Assembly (NCBI RefSeq): GCF_014841615.1
Contig: NZ_JACYUG010000001.1
Span: forward strand, 124,001 to 188,000
Reading direction: 5' to 3'
DNA length: 64,000 nt
From: Sphingomonas sp. CFBP 8760
GTDB taxonomy: Bacteria; Pseudomonadota; Alphaproteobacteria; Sphingomonadales; Sphingomonadaceae
The notes below the pieces were generated by a model. That model was not told the origin of the DNA. It saw only the letters and a list, made by a program, of their open reading frames with translations, and did no database searches. Within the stretch, counting starts at the first letter, position 1; each line of letters opens with the position of its first letter. Both the position numbers and the translations under genes were made by a program. Positions 36,213-44,882 of the stretch are shown piece after piece.

Positions 36213-37172
36213 TTATGTCGGATCGGCCGGCCGTTCGGCATAACGGCGCGCGATCATCGCGCAGGCGATCAGCTGAATCTGGTGGAACAGCATCACCGGC
36301 AACAGCACCACCCCCACCTGCGCCGGCGCGAACAGCACGCCCGCCATCGGGACGCCGGAGGCGAGGCTCTTCTTCGACCCGCAGAATTGCAGCACGATCG
36401 CATCCTCGCGGTTCAGCCCCAGCAACGATCCCAGCCCCCAGGTGACGAACAGCACCAACGCCAGCAGCACGCAGCAGATCAGCGCCACCAGCGCCAGATC
36501 GCCCGGCGACAGGCGATGCCACAGCCCCTCCACCACCGCCGCGCCGAACGCGGAATAGACGACGAGCAGGATCGACCCGCGATCGACCACGGTCAGCATC
36601 GTCTTCTGCCGCGTCACCCATGCACCGATCCACGGCCGCAACAGGTGCCCCGCCACGAACGGCACCAGCAATTGCAGCACGATCGCCTCGATCGAATCCA
36701 GCGAGATCGATCCCGCCCCCCCCATCAGCCACGCCACCAGCAACGGCGTGACGACGATGCCGAGCAGATTGGAGAAGGACGCGCTGCACACCGCTGCCGC
36801 GACGTTGCCCCGCGCGATCGCGGTGAACGCGATCGAGGACTGCACCGTTGACGGCAGCAGCGTCAGGAACAGGATGCCCGCCGCGACCGGCCCGGTCATG
36901 ATCCGGCTCAGCCCCAGCCCGAACAGCGGGAACACGACGAAGGTCACCGCCAGCACCGCTGCGTGCAATCGCCAGTTGCTCGCCCCCGCCCGGATCGCCT
37001 CGCGCGACAGGCGGGCGCCGTGCAGGAAGAACAGCAGGACGATGCCGATATCCGCCGCCGCCCCGACGATCATGGCGATCACCCCGCGCGGCGGCAGGAT
37101 GCTGGCCAGCAACACCGTGCCGAGCAGCATCAGGATGAATGGCTCGAACAGCGACAGGAAACGCCGGATCAT
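36213..37172 (-). CDS. Bile acid:sodium symporter family (BASS, YfeH-like) transporter
   Basis: A 319-aa membrane protein with about nine or ten hydrophobic segments, spanning residues 8-28 to 290-310. It shows the family motifs LPSTVQSSIAFTAIARGN near the centre and CGSKKSLASGVPMA in the second half, the crossover regions where sodium binds. YfeH-like members (SBF-like) have unknown substrates. Here it is the last gene of an operon with guanine and adenine deaminases, coupled to the latter by ATGA. Transport of a purine base or a product of purine breakdown is therefore a reasonable inference. The start is ATG 37172. Confidence 0.88.
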   Translation of the reverse strand: MIRRFLSLFEPFILMLLGTVLLASILPPRGVIAMIVGAAADIGIVLLFFLHGARLSREAIRAGASNWRLHAAVLAVTFVVFPLFGLGLSRIMTGPVAAGILFLTLLPSTVQSSIAFTAIARGNVAAAVCSASFSNLLGIVVTPLLVAWLMGGAGSISLDSIEAIVLQLLVPFVAGHLLRPWIGAWVTRQKTMLTVVDRGSILLVVYSAFGAAVVEGLWHRLSPGDLALVALICCVLLALVLFVTWGLGSLLGLNREDAIVLQFCGSKKSLASGVPMAGVLFAPAQVGVVLLPVMLFHQIQLIACAMIARRYAERPADPT

Positions 37173-38176
37173 GGATGGGCGCGGGCGAAGGTGTCGAGCG
37201 TGGCGAGATGCCCGGCCAGCGCCGCGTCGGTCAGAAACGCACCGACGAAGCTGTTGCGCGCCAGCGTCACCACCTGCGCGCGCGACAGGTTGCGTGCGGC
37301 GGCGAGGCTGCGGAAATTCTCGGCGATGTAGCCGCCGAAATAGGCCGGATCGTCGGAGTGGATCGTCGCGCGCAGGCCCGCGTCCAGCATCCGGTCGATC
37401 GGATGCGCGGCCAGCGTGTCGACGTTGCGCAGCGCCACGTTGGACAGCGGGCACACCGTCAGCGTCATAGCCTCCCGTGCCAGTCGCGCGACCAGCGCCG
37501 GGTCCTCCATCGCGCGGTTGCCGTGATCGATCCGGTCGACCTTCAGCACGTCGAGCGCCTCGTGGATGTAGGCAGGCGGTCCCTCCTCGCCGGCATGGGC
37601 GCACAGTTTCAGCCCCCGCTCGCGCGAGGCGGCGAAAACGCGCGCGAACTTGGCGGGCGGATTGCCTACCTCCGACGAATCGAGCCCGACACCGACGAAC
37701 CGGTCGAGCCAAGGCTCGGCGAGCTTCAACGTGGCGAAGGCGTCGTCCTCATCCAGATGGCGGAGATAGCTCATGATGATTCCCACCGTCATGCCGTGCT
37801 TCGCCTGCGCGCCCTCGACCGCCGCGAACAGCCCGCGCGCGACTGTATCGAACGGGATGCCGCGATGAGTATGGGTCTGCGGATCGAAGAATATCTCGGC
37901 ATGAACCACGCCGTCGGCGGCGGCCCGGTCGAAATAGGCGGCGGCAAGATCGTGGAAATCCTCCTCGGTGCGCAGCACCTCCGCCCCGGCATAATAGATG
38001 TCGAGAAAGCTCTGGAGATCGGTGAAGCGGTACGCCGCGCGGACCTCCTCCACCGACGCAAACGGGATGGCGACGCGATTGCGCGCGGCCAGCGCGACCA
38101 TCATCTCCGGTTCCAGCGTGCCTTCGATATGCAGGTGCAGTTCGGCCTTGGGGATGGCGGCGTGGAAATCGGTCAT
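37169..38176 (-). CDS. Adenine deaminase (adenosine/adenine deaminase family, AMDA-type)
   Basis: This enzyme hydrolyses adenine to hypoxanthine and ammonia. The 335-aa TIM barrel binds one zinc: H14 and H16 in KAELHLHIEG, the later HAGEEGPP, and SDDPAYFGGY with the catalytic aspartates. FFDPQTHTHRGIPF and VGLDSSEVGNPP are features I associate with the adenine-specific branch rather than adenosine deaminase (which has a longer loop). The gene is flanked by guanine deaminase (ATGA overlap) and a transporter. ATG 38176 starts the conserved N-terminus; the upstream extension to 38221 is rejected. Confidence 0.87.
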   Translation of the reverse strand: MTDFHAAIPKAELHLHIEGTLEPEMMVALAARNRVAIPFASVEEVRAAYRFTDLQSFLDIYYAGAEVLRTEEDFHDLAAAYFDRAAADGVVHAEIFFDPQTHTHRGIPFDTVARGLFAAVEGAQAKHGMTVGIIMSYLRHLDEDDAFATLKLAEPWLDRFVGVGLDSSEVGNPPAKFARVFAASRERGLKLCAHAGEEGPPAYIHEALDVLKVDRIDHGNRAMEDPALVARLAREAMTLTVCPLSNVALRNVDTLAAHPIDRMLDAGLRATIHSDDPAYFGGYIAENFRSLAAARNLSRAQVVTLARNSFVGAFLTDAALAGHLATLDTFARAHP

Positions 38177-39462
38177 GCGTGATCCTGTCGGCTGTGGGCG
38201 CGGCGGCCCCGGAGATAGCAATGTGCTACCGCGCGGTCGTCCCCCAGAATCTGGAGGGCGAACAGCCGCTCGGCAAGGGTGGCGCCGGCGGTGCGGCGCG
38301 CCAGCAGCGGCGTGGCGGCGGGATCGAGCACGACGAAATCCGCCTCCTGCCCCACCCGCAACGTACCGATCCGCTCGCCCAGCCCCATCAGCCGCGCCCC
38401 GCCCATGGTAGCGAGATACAGCGCGCGGAACGGATCGAGGCTGGTGCCACGCAACTGCCCCACCTTGTACGCCTCCCCCATCGTCGCCAACGCGGAAAAG
38501 CTGGTGCCCGCGCCGACATCGCTGCCCAGCCCCACCGTCACCCCGTGCGCGTCCGCCCGCGCCAGATCGAACAGTCCCGATCCCAGGAACAGGTTGGATG
38601 TGGGGCAGAAGGCGATGCCGCTGCCGGCCGCCCCCATCCGCGCCAGCGCCCGGTCGTCCAGATGGATGCCGTGCGCGAAGACCGACCGGTCGGTGACCAG
38701 CTCGAACCGGTCGTACACCGCCAGATAGTCCACCGCGTCGGGAAAGCGCTCGGCCACCGCCGCGACCTCGCCGTGGTTCTCGGCCAGATGCGTGTGCATC
38801 AGCACGTCGGGATGCGCCGCGACCAGCGCGCTGGCCGCCGCCAGTTGCGCATCACTGGAGGTCAGGACGAACCGGGGCGTCACCGCGTATCCCAGCCGCC
38901 CGCGCCCGCGCCAGCGCCGGATCAGCGCCTCGCTGTCGTTCCGCCCGCTGTCGACGGTGTCGCGCAATATGGCCGGCCCGGCATCCATCAGCACCTTGCC
39001 CGATACGATCCGCATGTCCCGTTCCAGCGCCGCCTCGAACAGCGCATCGACCGATGTGGCATGGACGGTGGCGAACACCAGCGCACTGGTCGTGCCGTTG
39101 CGGAGCAGTTCATCGAGGAAGAACGCCGCGACCGCGTCGGCATGGGCGCGATCGGCGAAGCGGCGTTCCTCGGGAAAGATGTGGCGATCGAGCCATTGCA
39201 GCAATTGCTCGCCATGCGCGGCGATCCGGTCGGTCTGCGGATAATGGACATGCGCATCGACGAAGCCCGGAACGATCAGCCCGCCGGGAAAATGTTCGAC
39301 CGGCACATCGGCGAACCGATCGCCAAGGTCGGCAAAGGCGCCGAACGCGACGACCAGTCCGTCTTCCACCACCATCAGCCCGTCGGGATGGTGGACGGGT
39401 ATGCCGCCATGGGCGGGATCGTCGGGCACGCTCAGCAATTCGGCGCGAAAGGCGTGGATCAT
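38173..39462 (-). CDS. guaD: Guanine deaminase
   Basis: GuaD converts guanine to xanthine and ammonia. The 429-aa amidohydrolase shows the zinc motif H71-x-H73 in VDAHVHYPQTD, then RLGYAVTPRFVLTSS, MHTHLAENHGEV, FAHGIHLDD, and the GLGSDVGAGTSFS segment with the catalytic aspartate. C-terminal TMGGARLMGLGERIGTLRVGQEADFVV is the usual composite domain. The start is ATG 39462; the in-frame reading further upstream to 39999 overlaps dcd on the other strand and is not real. It leads the purine-base operon with adenine deaminase and the BASS transporter. Confidence 0.92.
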   Translation of the reverse strand: MIHAFRAELLSVPDDPAHGGIPVHHPDGLMVVEDGLVVAFGAFADLGDRFADVPVEHFPGGLIVPGFVDAHVHYPQTDRIAAHGEQLLQWLDRHIFPEERRFADRAHADAVAAFFLDELLRNGTTSALVFATVHATSVDALFEAALERDMRIVSGKVLMDAGPAILRDTVDSGRNDSEALIRRWRGRGRLGYAVTPRFVLTSSDAQLAAASALVAAHPDVLMHTHLAENHGEVAAVAERFPDAVDYLAVYDRFELVTDRSVFAHGIHLDDRALARMGAAGSGIAFCPTSNLFLGSGLFDLARADAHGVTVGLGSDVGAGTSFSALATMGEAYKVGQLRGTSLDPFRALYLATMGGARLMGLGERIGTLRVGQEADFVVLDPAATPLLARRTAGATLAERLFALQILGDDRAVAHCYLRGRRAHSRQDHA

Positions 39463-39612
39463 GCCTGATTTTCCTCCATCGCCCCATGCTGCGGGACAGC
39501 ATCCGGAACCAACCGCCCGTCGAAGGCGCGGTTCCCCTCGACGAACGCCACGCTTGTACCGGCGGACGCTTCGCCGCAAGGAGCGGCACGATCCCCTGCC
39601 GGAGCCCTTGCC

Positions 39613-40167
39613 ATGTCCATCCTGTCCGATCGCTGGATTCGCGAACGCGCCATCGCCGACGGGATGATCGAACCCTTCGTGGAGGCGCAGCGACGCGACG
39701 GCTGCATCAGCTACGGCCTGTCCTCCTACGGCTATGACGCGCGGGTGGCGGACGAGTTCAAGATCTTCACCAATGTCGACAGTGCGATCGTCGATCCGAA
39801 GAACTTCGCGGCCAACAGCTTCGTCGATCGCAAGACCGATGTCTGCATCATCCCGCCCAACAGCTTCGCGCTCGCCCGGACGGTGGAATATTTCCGGGTG
39901 CCACGCGACGTGCTGGTCATCTGCCTGGGCAAATCGACCTATGCGCGCTGCGGCATCATCGTGAACGTCACCCCGCTGGAACCGGAATGGGAAGGGCACG
40001 TCACGCTCGAATTCTCGAACACCACCCCGTTGCCGGCGCGCATCTACGCCAATGAGGGTGCATGCCAGTTCCTGTTCCTGAAGGGCAGCGAACCGTGCGA
40101 GACGAGCTATGCCGACCGGGCCGGCAAATATATGGGTCAGCGCGGGGTCACCCTGCCGCGATTGTGA
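39613..40167 (+). CDS. dcd: dCTP deaminase
   Basis: Dcd deaminates dCTP to dUTP, feeding dTMP synthesis. The 184-aa protein contains [10 protein letters not shown], the ligand-binding [11 protein letters not shown] and [19 protein letters not shown] segments, and a typical C-terminus [11 protein letters not shown]. These cover the trimer active site. The gene is divergent from guaD, with 150 bases between for both promoters, and converges with the DUF4230 gene. Length and sequence are standard for proteobacterial Dcd. Confidence 0.95.
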   Translation: MSILSDRWIRERAIADGMIEPFVEAQRRDGCISYGLSSYGYDARVADEFKIFTNVDSAIVDPKNFAANSFVDRKTDVCIIPPNSFALARTVEYFRVPRDVLVICLGKSTYARCGIIVNVTPLEPEWEGHVTLEFSNTTPLPARIYANEGACQFLFLKGSEPCETSYADRAGKYMGQRGVTLPRL

Positions 40168-40171
40168 TCGC

Positions 40172-40189
40172 CCGCCGGCTTACCGGCGG
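40172..40189. terminator. Hairpin at convergent dcd/DUF4230 ends
   Basis: CCGCCGG (40172-40178) pairs perfectly with CCGGCGG (40183-40189) across a CTTA loop. It begins 4 bases after the dcd stop and overlaps the DUF4230 stop codon, so it may serve both transcripts. No U-tract follows. Confidence 0.5.
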
Positions 40190-40929
40190 TTCCCCAGCAC
40201 CTCACCGATCGAGCGGGATACATCCCATTGTTCGCCGTTTGCGACGGGATCGTCGGCGAAGCGGACGACGATTTTCGCGTCCACCCCGGCAGCGCGCAGC
40301 GGCAGGCCGAAACTCCGCTCCACCGCGCGACGAGTGGCATCGCGGGCGAGGCGCAGCGCGGTCGGTTCGCGCGCCTGCCGCAACAGTTCGGCCTGGCCGC
40401 GCGCACGGTTGACGGCGTCGAGCCGCGCTTCGGCATCGGTGAAGGTCGTCAGCACGCCGCCGGTGCCATATTCGCGGATCGCCGCCAGATCGACCTGCGG
40501 GCCATCCACCTCGACCGCGGGCAGCCGCACCGCCAGCGTCCGGGTGCCCGCGTCCCACGCCACGTCGCGCTCCGTCAGCTTGCCGAGATCAACCTCGTAC
40601 CGGACGGAGCCGGGCATGATGAGCGTCTTTTCGGTCGAGAAACCGAGTTGGGACTGGCGCGAGGTGACGACCGCGACATAGCGCGCGGCAAAGGCGGACA
40701 GCCGGTTCTGTTCGCGCAGCCCCTGCAAGCTGGCGCTCGCGATCGTCGTCGGATCGGGAGTCAGCCGTTCGTCGACATAACGCTGCACACCCCACAAGCC
40801 GATCAGGACCGCAAGGACGAGGATCAGCACCACTCCGGTCGCCTTGATCAGGAACGCCCCGATGCCGGCGCGTGCCGGCTGTTGCGCGGGATGCTGGGCC
40901 ATCGGTTCGGTCACGCTGCGATCCGCCAT
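40180..40929 (-). CDS. DUF4230 domain-containing membrane-anchored protein
   Basis: A 249-aa protein with one N-terminal membrane helix (about 26-46) and a periplasmic or extracytoplasmic domain resembling DUF4230: RLSAFAARYVAVVTSRQSQLG, SVRYEVDLGKL and the long helix RARGQAELLRQAREPTALRLARDATRRAVER. The function is unknown. Reading from ATG 40929 overlaps the MBL gene by 19 bases; the in-frame ATG at 40902 would leave a small gap and is a fair alternative. It ends the suf-operon side of the minus-strand cluster. Confidence 0.78.
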   Translation of the reverse strand: MADRSVTEPMAQHPAQQPARAGIGAFLIKATGVVLILVLAVLIGLWGVQRYVDERLTPDPTTIASASLQGLREQNRLSAFAARYVAVVTSRQSQLGFSTEKTLIMPGSVRYEVDLGKLTERDVAWDAGTRTLAVRLPAVEVDGPQVDLAAIREYGTGGVLTTFTDAEARLDAVNRARGQAELLRQAREPTALRLARDATRRAVERSFGLPLRAAGVDAKIVVRFADDPVANGEQWDVSRSIGEVLGNRR

Positions 40930-41768
40930 GTCTCTCCCTCCTCGATCACCAAGCCGCGCCGACCGAGATCGTACAGATGCGCCAGCACCGATCGCGCCGC
41001 CGCCGGCACCAGTCGCGGATCGAGCCCGGCATACATCCGCCCGACCATCGCGTCCGTGCGCTGCGCGTCCTCGCGCAGCAGCCTTAATATCTGCCCCTCG
41101 CGCTGCCTGCGATGACCCAGCATCCCGCGCACCAGCCGGCGCGGGTTTTCCACCGCCTCACCGTGGCCGGGGTAATAAATGCGGTCATCGCGTTCCAGCA
41201 GCCGTTCGAGGCTCGCCATATACGCGCCCATATCACCATCCGGCGGAGAGACGACGCTGGTCGCCCAGCCCATCACGTGATCGCCGGAGAACAACGCCTG
41301 CGTTTCCGCCAGCGCGAAGCACAGGTGGTTGGAGGTGTGACCCGGCGTCGCCAGCGCGGTCAGCGTCCAGCCGTCGCTGCCGACCGTATCGCCCTCCGCC
41401 AGCACGCGATCGGGCGCATAGGCGTGATCGAACGACGCATCGGCGCGCCCGGCATCGCCGGCGGCGGCGAACGGGGCGGCACCGGTGACCGGTGCCCCCG
41501 TCGCGGCGGCGAGCGGGCGGCTGGCGGGGCTGTGGTCGCGGTGGTGGTGGGTGATGACGATCGCGCGCACCGGCCGCCCGTCGATCGCGGCCATGATCGC
41601 CGCGAGGTGCGCGGGATCGTCGGGGCCGGGATCGATCACCGCCACGTCCCGGTCGCCGACGATGTGCGTCTGCGTGCCGGTGTGGGTATAGGCGGACGGG
41701 TTCGGCGCGAGGATGCGCGTCACCAGCGGTTCCAGCCGGATCGGCAGGCCGGTCGGCAGATCGGCCAT
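40911..41768 (-). CDS. MBL fold metallo-hydrolase
   Basis: A 285-aa metallo-beta-lactamase-fold hydrolase. The dinuclear metal motif THHHRDHS is followed by TPGHTSNHLCF (second His), LFSGDHVMGW (bridging Asp) and YPGHGEAVENP (final His). A C-terminal winged-helix-like segment (about 215-285) resembles the LACTB2/beta-lactamase-like 2 group. The gene follows sufA by 16 bases on the same strand and precedes DUF4230. The natural substrate is unknown; relatives act on RNA or thioesters. The start ATG 41768 is preferred over 41846, which overlaps sufA. Confidence 0.88.
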   Translation of the reverse strand: MADLPTGLPIRLEPLVTRILAPNPSAYTHTGTQTHIVGDRDVAVIDPGPDDPAHLAAIMAAIDGRPVRAIVITHHHRDHSPASRPLAAATGAPVTGAAPFAAAGDAGRADASFDHAYAPDRVLAEGDTVGSDGWTLTALATPGHTSNHLCFALAETQALFSGDHVMGWATSVVSPPDGDMGAYMASLERLLERDDRIYYPGHGEAVENPRRLVRGMLGHRRQREGQILRLLREDAQRTDAMVGRMYAGLDPRLVPAAARSVLAHLYDLGRRGLVIEEGETWRIAA

Positions 41769-41784
41769 CGTCAGTCGGCCGCGC

Positions 41785-42138
41785 TCAAACCGTAAAGCTT
41801 TCGCCGCAGCCGCACGCGCCCTTGGCATTGGGATTGGCGAAGACAAAGCCGGCGGTGAAATCGTCCTCCACCCAGTCCATCGTCGATCCGATCAGATACA
41901 GGATCGATCCGCCATCGACGAACAGCACGCCACCGGGCGTCTCGATCCGCTCGTCGAACGGCTTGCCTTCGGCGACATAGTCGACCGAATAGGCGAGGCC
42001 GGAACAACCGCGCCGCGGGGTCGACAGCTTGACGCCCACCGTTCCCGCCGGCGCGCGCGCCATCAGGTCGGCGATCCGCGCTTCGGCGGAGGAAGTCAGG
42101 TTCAGTGCGGCGGGCCGCGCGCGCAGCGTGGTGGCCAT
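41785..42138 (-). CDS. sufA: HesB/IscA-family Fe-S carrier (SufA-like)
   Basis: An A-type carrier that receives Fe-S clusters from the SufBCD scaffold and passes them to apoproteins. The 117-aa protein has the three conserved cysteines: C45 (RRGCSG), C109 and C111 (GACGCGESF). The start ATG 42138 shares a base with the sufT stop (TAATG). A longer reading to 42192 is inside sufT and is rejected. ErpA- or IscA-type naming is possible, but its place in the suf operon favours SufA. Confidence 0.9.
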   Translation of the reverse strand: MATTLRARPAALNLTSSAEARIADLMARAPAGTVGVKLSTPRRGCSGLAYSVDYVAEGKPFDERIETPGGVLFVDGGSILYLIGSTMDWVEDDFTAGFVFANPNAKGACGCGESFTV

Positions 42139-42593
42139 TACAGCATCCCCAGTTCTAGCTTGGCCTCGTCCGACATCTTCTGCGGATCCCATGCCGGGTC
42201 CCAGACAAGGTTGACGTCGGCGGTGGAGACGCCCGGCACGGCAGAGACGCGCAGTTCCACCTCGGCCGGCATCGATTCCGCGACCGGGCAGTTCGGCGTC
42301 GTCAGCGTCATGGTGACGGCGGCATGGCCGTTCTCCGTCACGTCGACGCCGTAGATCAGGCCGAGATCGTAGATGTTGACCGGGATTTCCGGATCGTAGA
42401 TCTCCTTCAGCGCCTCGATGATGCTGTCGTACAGCGCGCCGCCGGGTTCGCCGGGCGCATCCTCACGCGGGCGTTGCGCCAGGAAACCCGACAGGTAATC
42501 GCGCTCGCGCACTGCGGGGGCCGCCCCGTCATCGACCCGCGCCTTGGGCGGGGGCGCTACGCCGTCCACTTCCTCGACCTCGAAGCCGCTCAT
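42138..42593 (-). CDS. sufT: SUF system Fe-S assembly protein SufT-like (DUF59/MIP18)
   Basis: A 151-aa protein whose residues about 50-151 form a DUF59/MIP18 domain: EALKEIYDPEIPVNIYDLGLIYG, then MTLTTPNCPVAESMP with the conserved Cys, and VNLVWDPAWDPQKMSDEAK. Such proteins aid Fe-S cluster maturation. The first 45 residues are a low-complexity acidic/Pro stretch (EVEEVDGVAPPPKARV). The start ATG 42593 is 10 bases after the sufS stop; the longer reading to 42656 would overlap sufS. The domain call is firm; the precise role is not. Confidence 0.88.
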   Translation of the reverse strand: MSGFEVEEVDGVAPPPKARVDDGAAPAVRERDYLSGFLAQRPREDAPGEPGGALYDSIIEALKEIYDPEIPVNIYDLGLIYGVDVTENGHAAVTMTLTTPNCPVAESMPAEVELRVSAVPGVSTADVNLVWDPAWDPQKMSDEAKLELGML

Positions 42594-42603
42594 GCCGTCA
42601 TTC

Positions 42604-43809
42604 CTATCCAAAGATTCGCGTGACCCGTTCGATGCCGGCGACCAGCGCATCGACATCCTGCGGACCGTTATACACGCCGAAGCTGGCCCGTGCGGTCGCC
42701 GCCACGCCCATCGCCTCCATCAGCGGCTGCGCGCAATGATGGCCGGCACGGATCGCCACCCGGCCCTCGTCCAAGATGGTGCCGATGTCGTGCGGATGCA
42801 CCCCCTCGATCGTGAAACTCACGATTCCGGCGCTGTCGGCGGGGCCGAGCAGGCGGACGCTGTTGATCGCGCCCAGTGCCTCGCGCGTGCGGGCCACCAG
42901 TGCCGTCTCGTGCAGGTGGATGCGATCGCGGCCGATGCCGTCGACATAATCGATCGCCGCATGCAGCCCCAGCGCGCCGACGATGTGCGGCGTTCCCGCC
43001 TCGAACCGGCCGGGCGGCGGGGCATAGGTGGTGCGCTGGAAGCTGACCCGGTCGATCATCGATCCGCCGCCCTGCCAGGGCGGCATCGCATCGAGCAGTT
43101 CAGGCCGCGCCCACAGCACGCCGATCCCGGTCGGGCCGTAAAGCTTGTGTCCCGAAAAGACATAGAAGTCGCACCCGAGCGCCGCCACGTCCACGCGCAC
43201 GCGCGGGACCGACTGGCACCCGTCGATCAGGATCTTCGCGCCGACCCCGTGCGCCAGCGCGACCGCGCGTTCCACATCGAGGACCGAGCCGAGCACGTTG
43301 GAGACATGCGCCAGCGCGACCAGCTTGTGCCGCTCGGTCAGCATGTCGGCCATCGCATCCAGATCGATGCGGCCGTCCGCGGTCAGCGGCGCGACATCGA
43401 TCGCGGCGTCGACGCGTTCGGCGATCATCTGCCACGGCACGATATTGCTGTGATGCTCCAGCATCGACAGCATGATGCGGTCGCCCGCCTTGAGCTGCGT
43501 CCCCGCCCAGCATTGCGCGACGAGGTTGATCGCCTCGGTCGCGCCGCGCACGAACACGCATTCCTCGGGACTGCCGGCCCCGATGAACCGGGCGACGCGG
43601 GCGCGCGCGGCCTCGTACGCCACCGTCATGTCCGCCGATCGCTGGTATACGCCGCGATGCACGGTGGCGTAGGTTTCGCCGTACGCGCGGGTGATCGCGT
43701 CGACGACCGCCTGCGGCTTCTGCGCGGTGGCGGCGGTATCGAGATACGCCCAGCCCGCCGGGATCGCGGGAAAATCGGCCAGCGTGTCGAGGGGGGCGGT
43801 GCCGTTCAT
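42604..43809 (-). CDS. sufS: Cysteine desulfurase SufS
   Basis: SufS is a PLP enzyme that takes sulfur from cysteine for Fe-S cluster assembly. The 401-aa protein has the PLP lysine K222 in FSGHKLYGPTG, the EHHSNIVPW segment, and the persulfide cysteine C359 in RAGHHCAQPLME, which marks the group II (SufS/CsdA) type. The start ATG 43809 overlaps the sufD stop (ATGA). No sufE or sufU partner is present in this operon. Confidence 0.95.
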   Translation of the reverse strand: MNGTAPLDTLADFPAIPAGWAYLDTAATAQKPQAVVDAITRAYGETYATVHRGVYQRSADMTVAYEAARARVARFIGAGSPEECVFVRGATEAINLVAQCWAGTQLKAGDRIMLSMLEHHSNIVPWQMIAERVDAAIDVAPLTADGRIDLDAMADMLTERHKLVALAHVSNVLGSVLDVERAVALAHGVGAKILIDGCQSVPRVRVDVAALGCDFYVFSGHKLYGPTGIGVLWARPELLDAMPPWQGGGSMIDRVSFQRTTYAPPPGRFEAGTPHIVGALGLHAAIDYVDGIGRDRIHLHETALVARTREALGAINSVRLLGPADSAGIVSFTIEGVHPHDIGTILDEGRVAIRAGHHCAQPLMEAMGVAATARASFGVYNGPQDVDALVAGIERVTRIFG

Positions 43810-44882
43810 AACGCCTGCCCCAGCCATGCCTCGGCATCCGCCGAAAACGCGTCGCGCACCGTCTCGTCACCGATCCGGTCGAGCGCGTCGGCGACGAACG
43901 CCGTCGTCAGCAACGCCTGCGCACGCGATTTCGGGATGCCACGGCTTTCCATGTAGAACAGCGCACGGGCATCGAGTTCGCCGACCGTCGCGCCATGCGC
44001 GCACTTCACGTCGTCGGCGAAAATCTCCAGTTCCGGCTTCAGATTGACGGTGGCGGTCCGCTTCAGCAGCAGGCCGCGCAACGACTGGACGCCGTCGGTC
44101 TTCTGTGCGTGGCGCGCCACCTCGACCCGCGCCGCCAGGCTGGCGGTGGAGCGATCGGCGGCGACCGCGCGCCACACCTGCTGGCTGCTGCCGTTCGGTT
44201 CGGCATGACGGACGGTGACCGCGCATTCCTGCTTCTGTTCGCCGGCGGTCAGCAGCGCGCCGCCATAATCGGCGAACGCCCCCTCACCCGCGACGATCGT
44301 CGCATCGATCCGCGTTCCCGCCGCGCCCGCGCCGAGGAATACGGTAACGAGGCTGGCCCCGGTGCCGAGCGCCGCATCCTCCCGCAGGGAGACGAACCCG
44401 CCATCCTGCACCAGCCGCACCGACCGCATCAGCCGCGCCGCCTTGCCCAGCGTGACGCGCAGATACCGGTTGGCCCAGCCCGCGCCGATATAGGTTTCGA
44501 TCACCTGCGCGGCGGCATCGTCGGCCAGTACGATTTCGGACGGCAGGTGATTGGCCCCGCCGGCGGAGACATGAACGATCTGCACCGGATGCGCGGCGGC
44601 ATCCTCGGCCAGATGCAGCGCCCAGCCGGCGCCGGTCGCCCGCGCGCCCAGCGCATGCTCGCCCGCCTCGACGCTGCGCAGTTCGACGCGGTGCAGGTCG
44701 CTGGCGGCAGTGTCGATCACCCCGTCGCGCACCACGATCCGCGCGCCCGGCAGGTCGAACCAGTTCCCGGCCACATCCGGCGATACGGCCGCACGCGGCA
44801 GCGCGGCGGCGGTGGCGATCGCATCGGGATCGGCCCAGCGCCAGGCCTCCTCACGGGTGGAGGGGAGTTCGATCACGCTCAC
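43806..44882 (-). CDS. sufD: Fe-S cluster assembly protein SufD
   Basis: SufD forms the SufBC2D scaffold with SufB and SufC. The 358-aa protein shows the SufB/SufD-type beta-helix core (SLRGLLLKRTATVNLKPELEI is part of it) and the conserved DVKCAHGATVGELD, followed by RGIPKSRAQALL near the C-terminus. The start is GTG 44882, overlapping the sufC stop (GTGA). It is shorter than E. coli SufD mainly in the N-terminal half. Position in the operon confirms the call. Confidence 0.93.
   Translation of the reverse strand: MSVIELPSTREEAWRWADPDAIATAAALPRAAVSPDVAGNWFDLPGARIVVRDGVIDTAASDLHRVELRSVEAGEHALGARATGAGWALHLAEDAAAHPVQIVHVSAGGANHLPSEIVLADDAAAQVIETYIGAGWANRYLRVTLGKAARLMRSVRLVQDGGFVSLREDAALGTGASLVTVFLGAGAAGTRIDATIVAGEGAFADYGGALLTAGEQKQECAVTVRHAEPNGSSQQVWRAVAADRSTASLAARVEVARHAQKTDGVQSLRGLLLKRTATVNLKPELEIFADDVKCAHGATVGELDARALFYMESRGIPKSRAQALLTTAFVADALDRIGDETVRDAFSADAEAWLGQAL

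Noticed and set aside
38173-39999. A 608-codon frame extending guanine deaminase upstream
   Set aside because: The extra 179 residues are antisense to dcd and have no domain; the ATG at 39462 begins the conserved protein.
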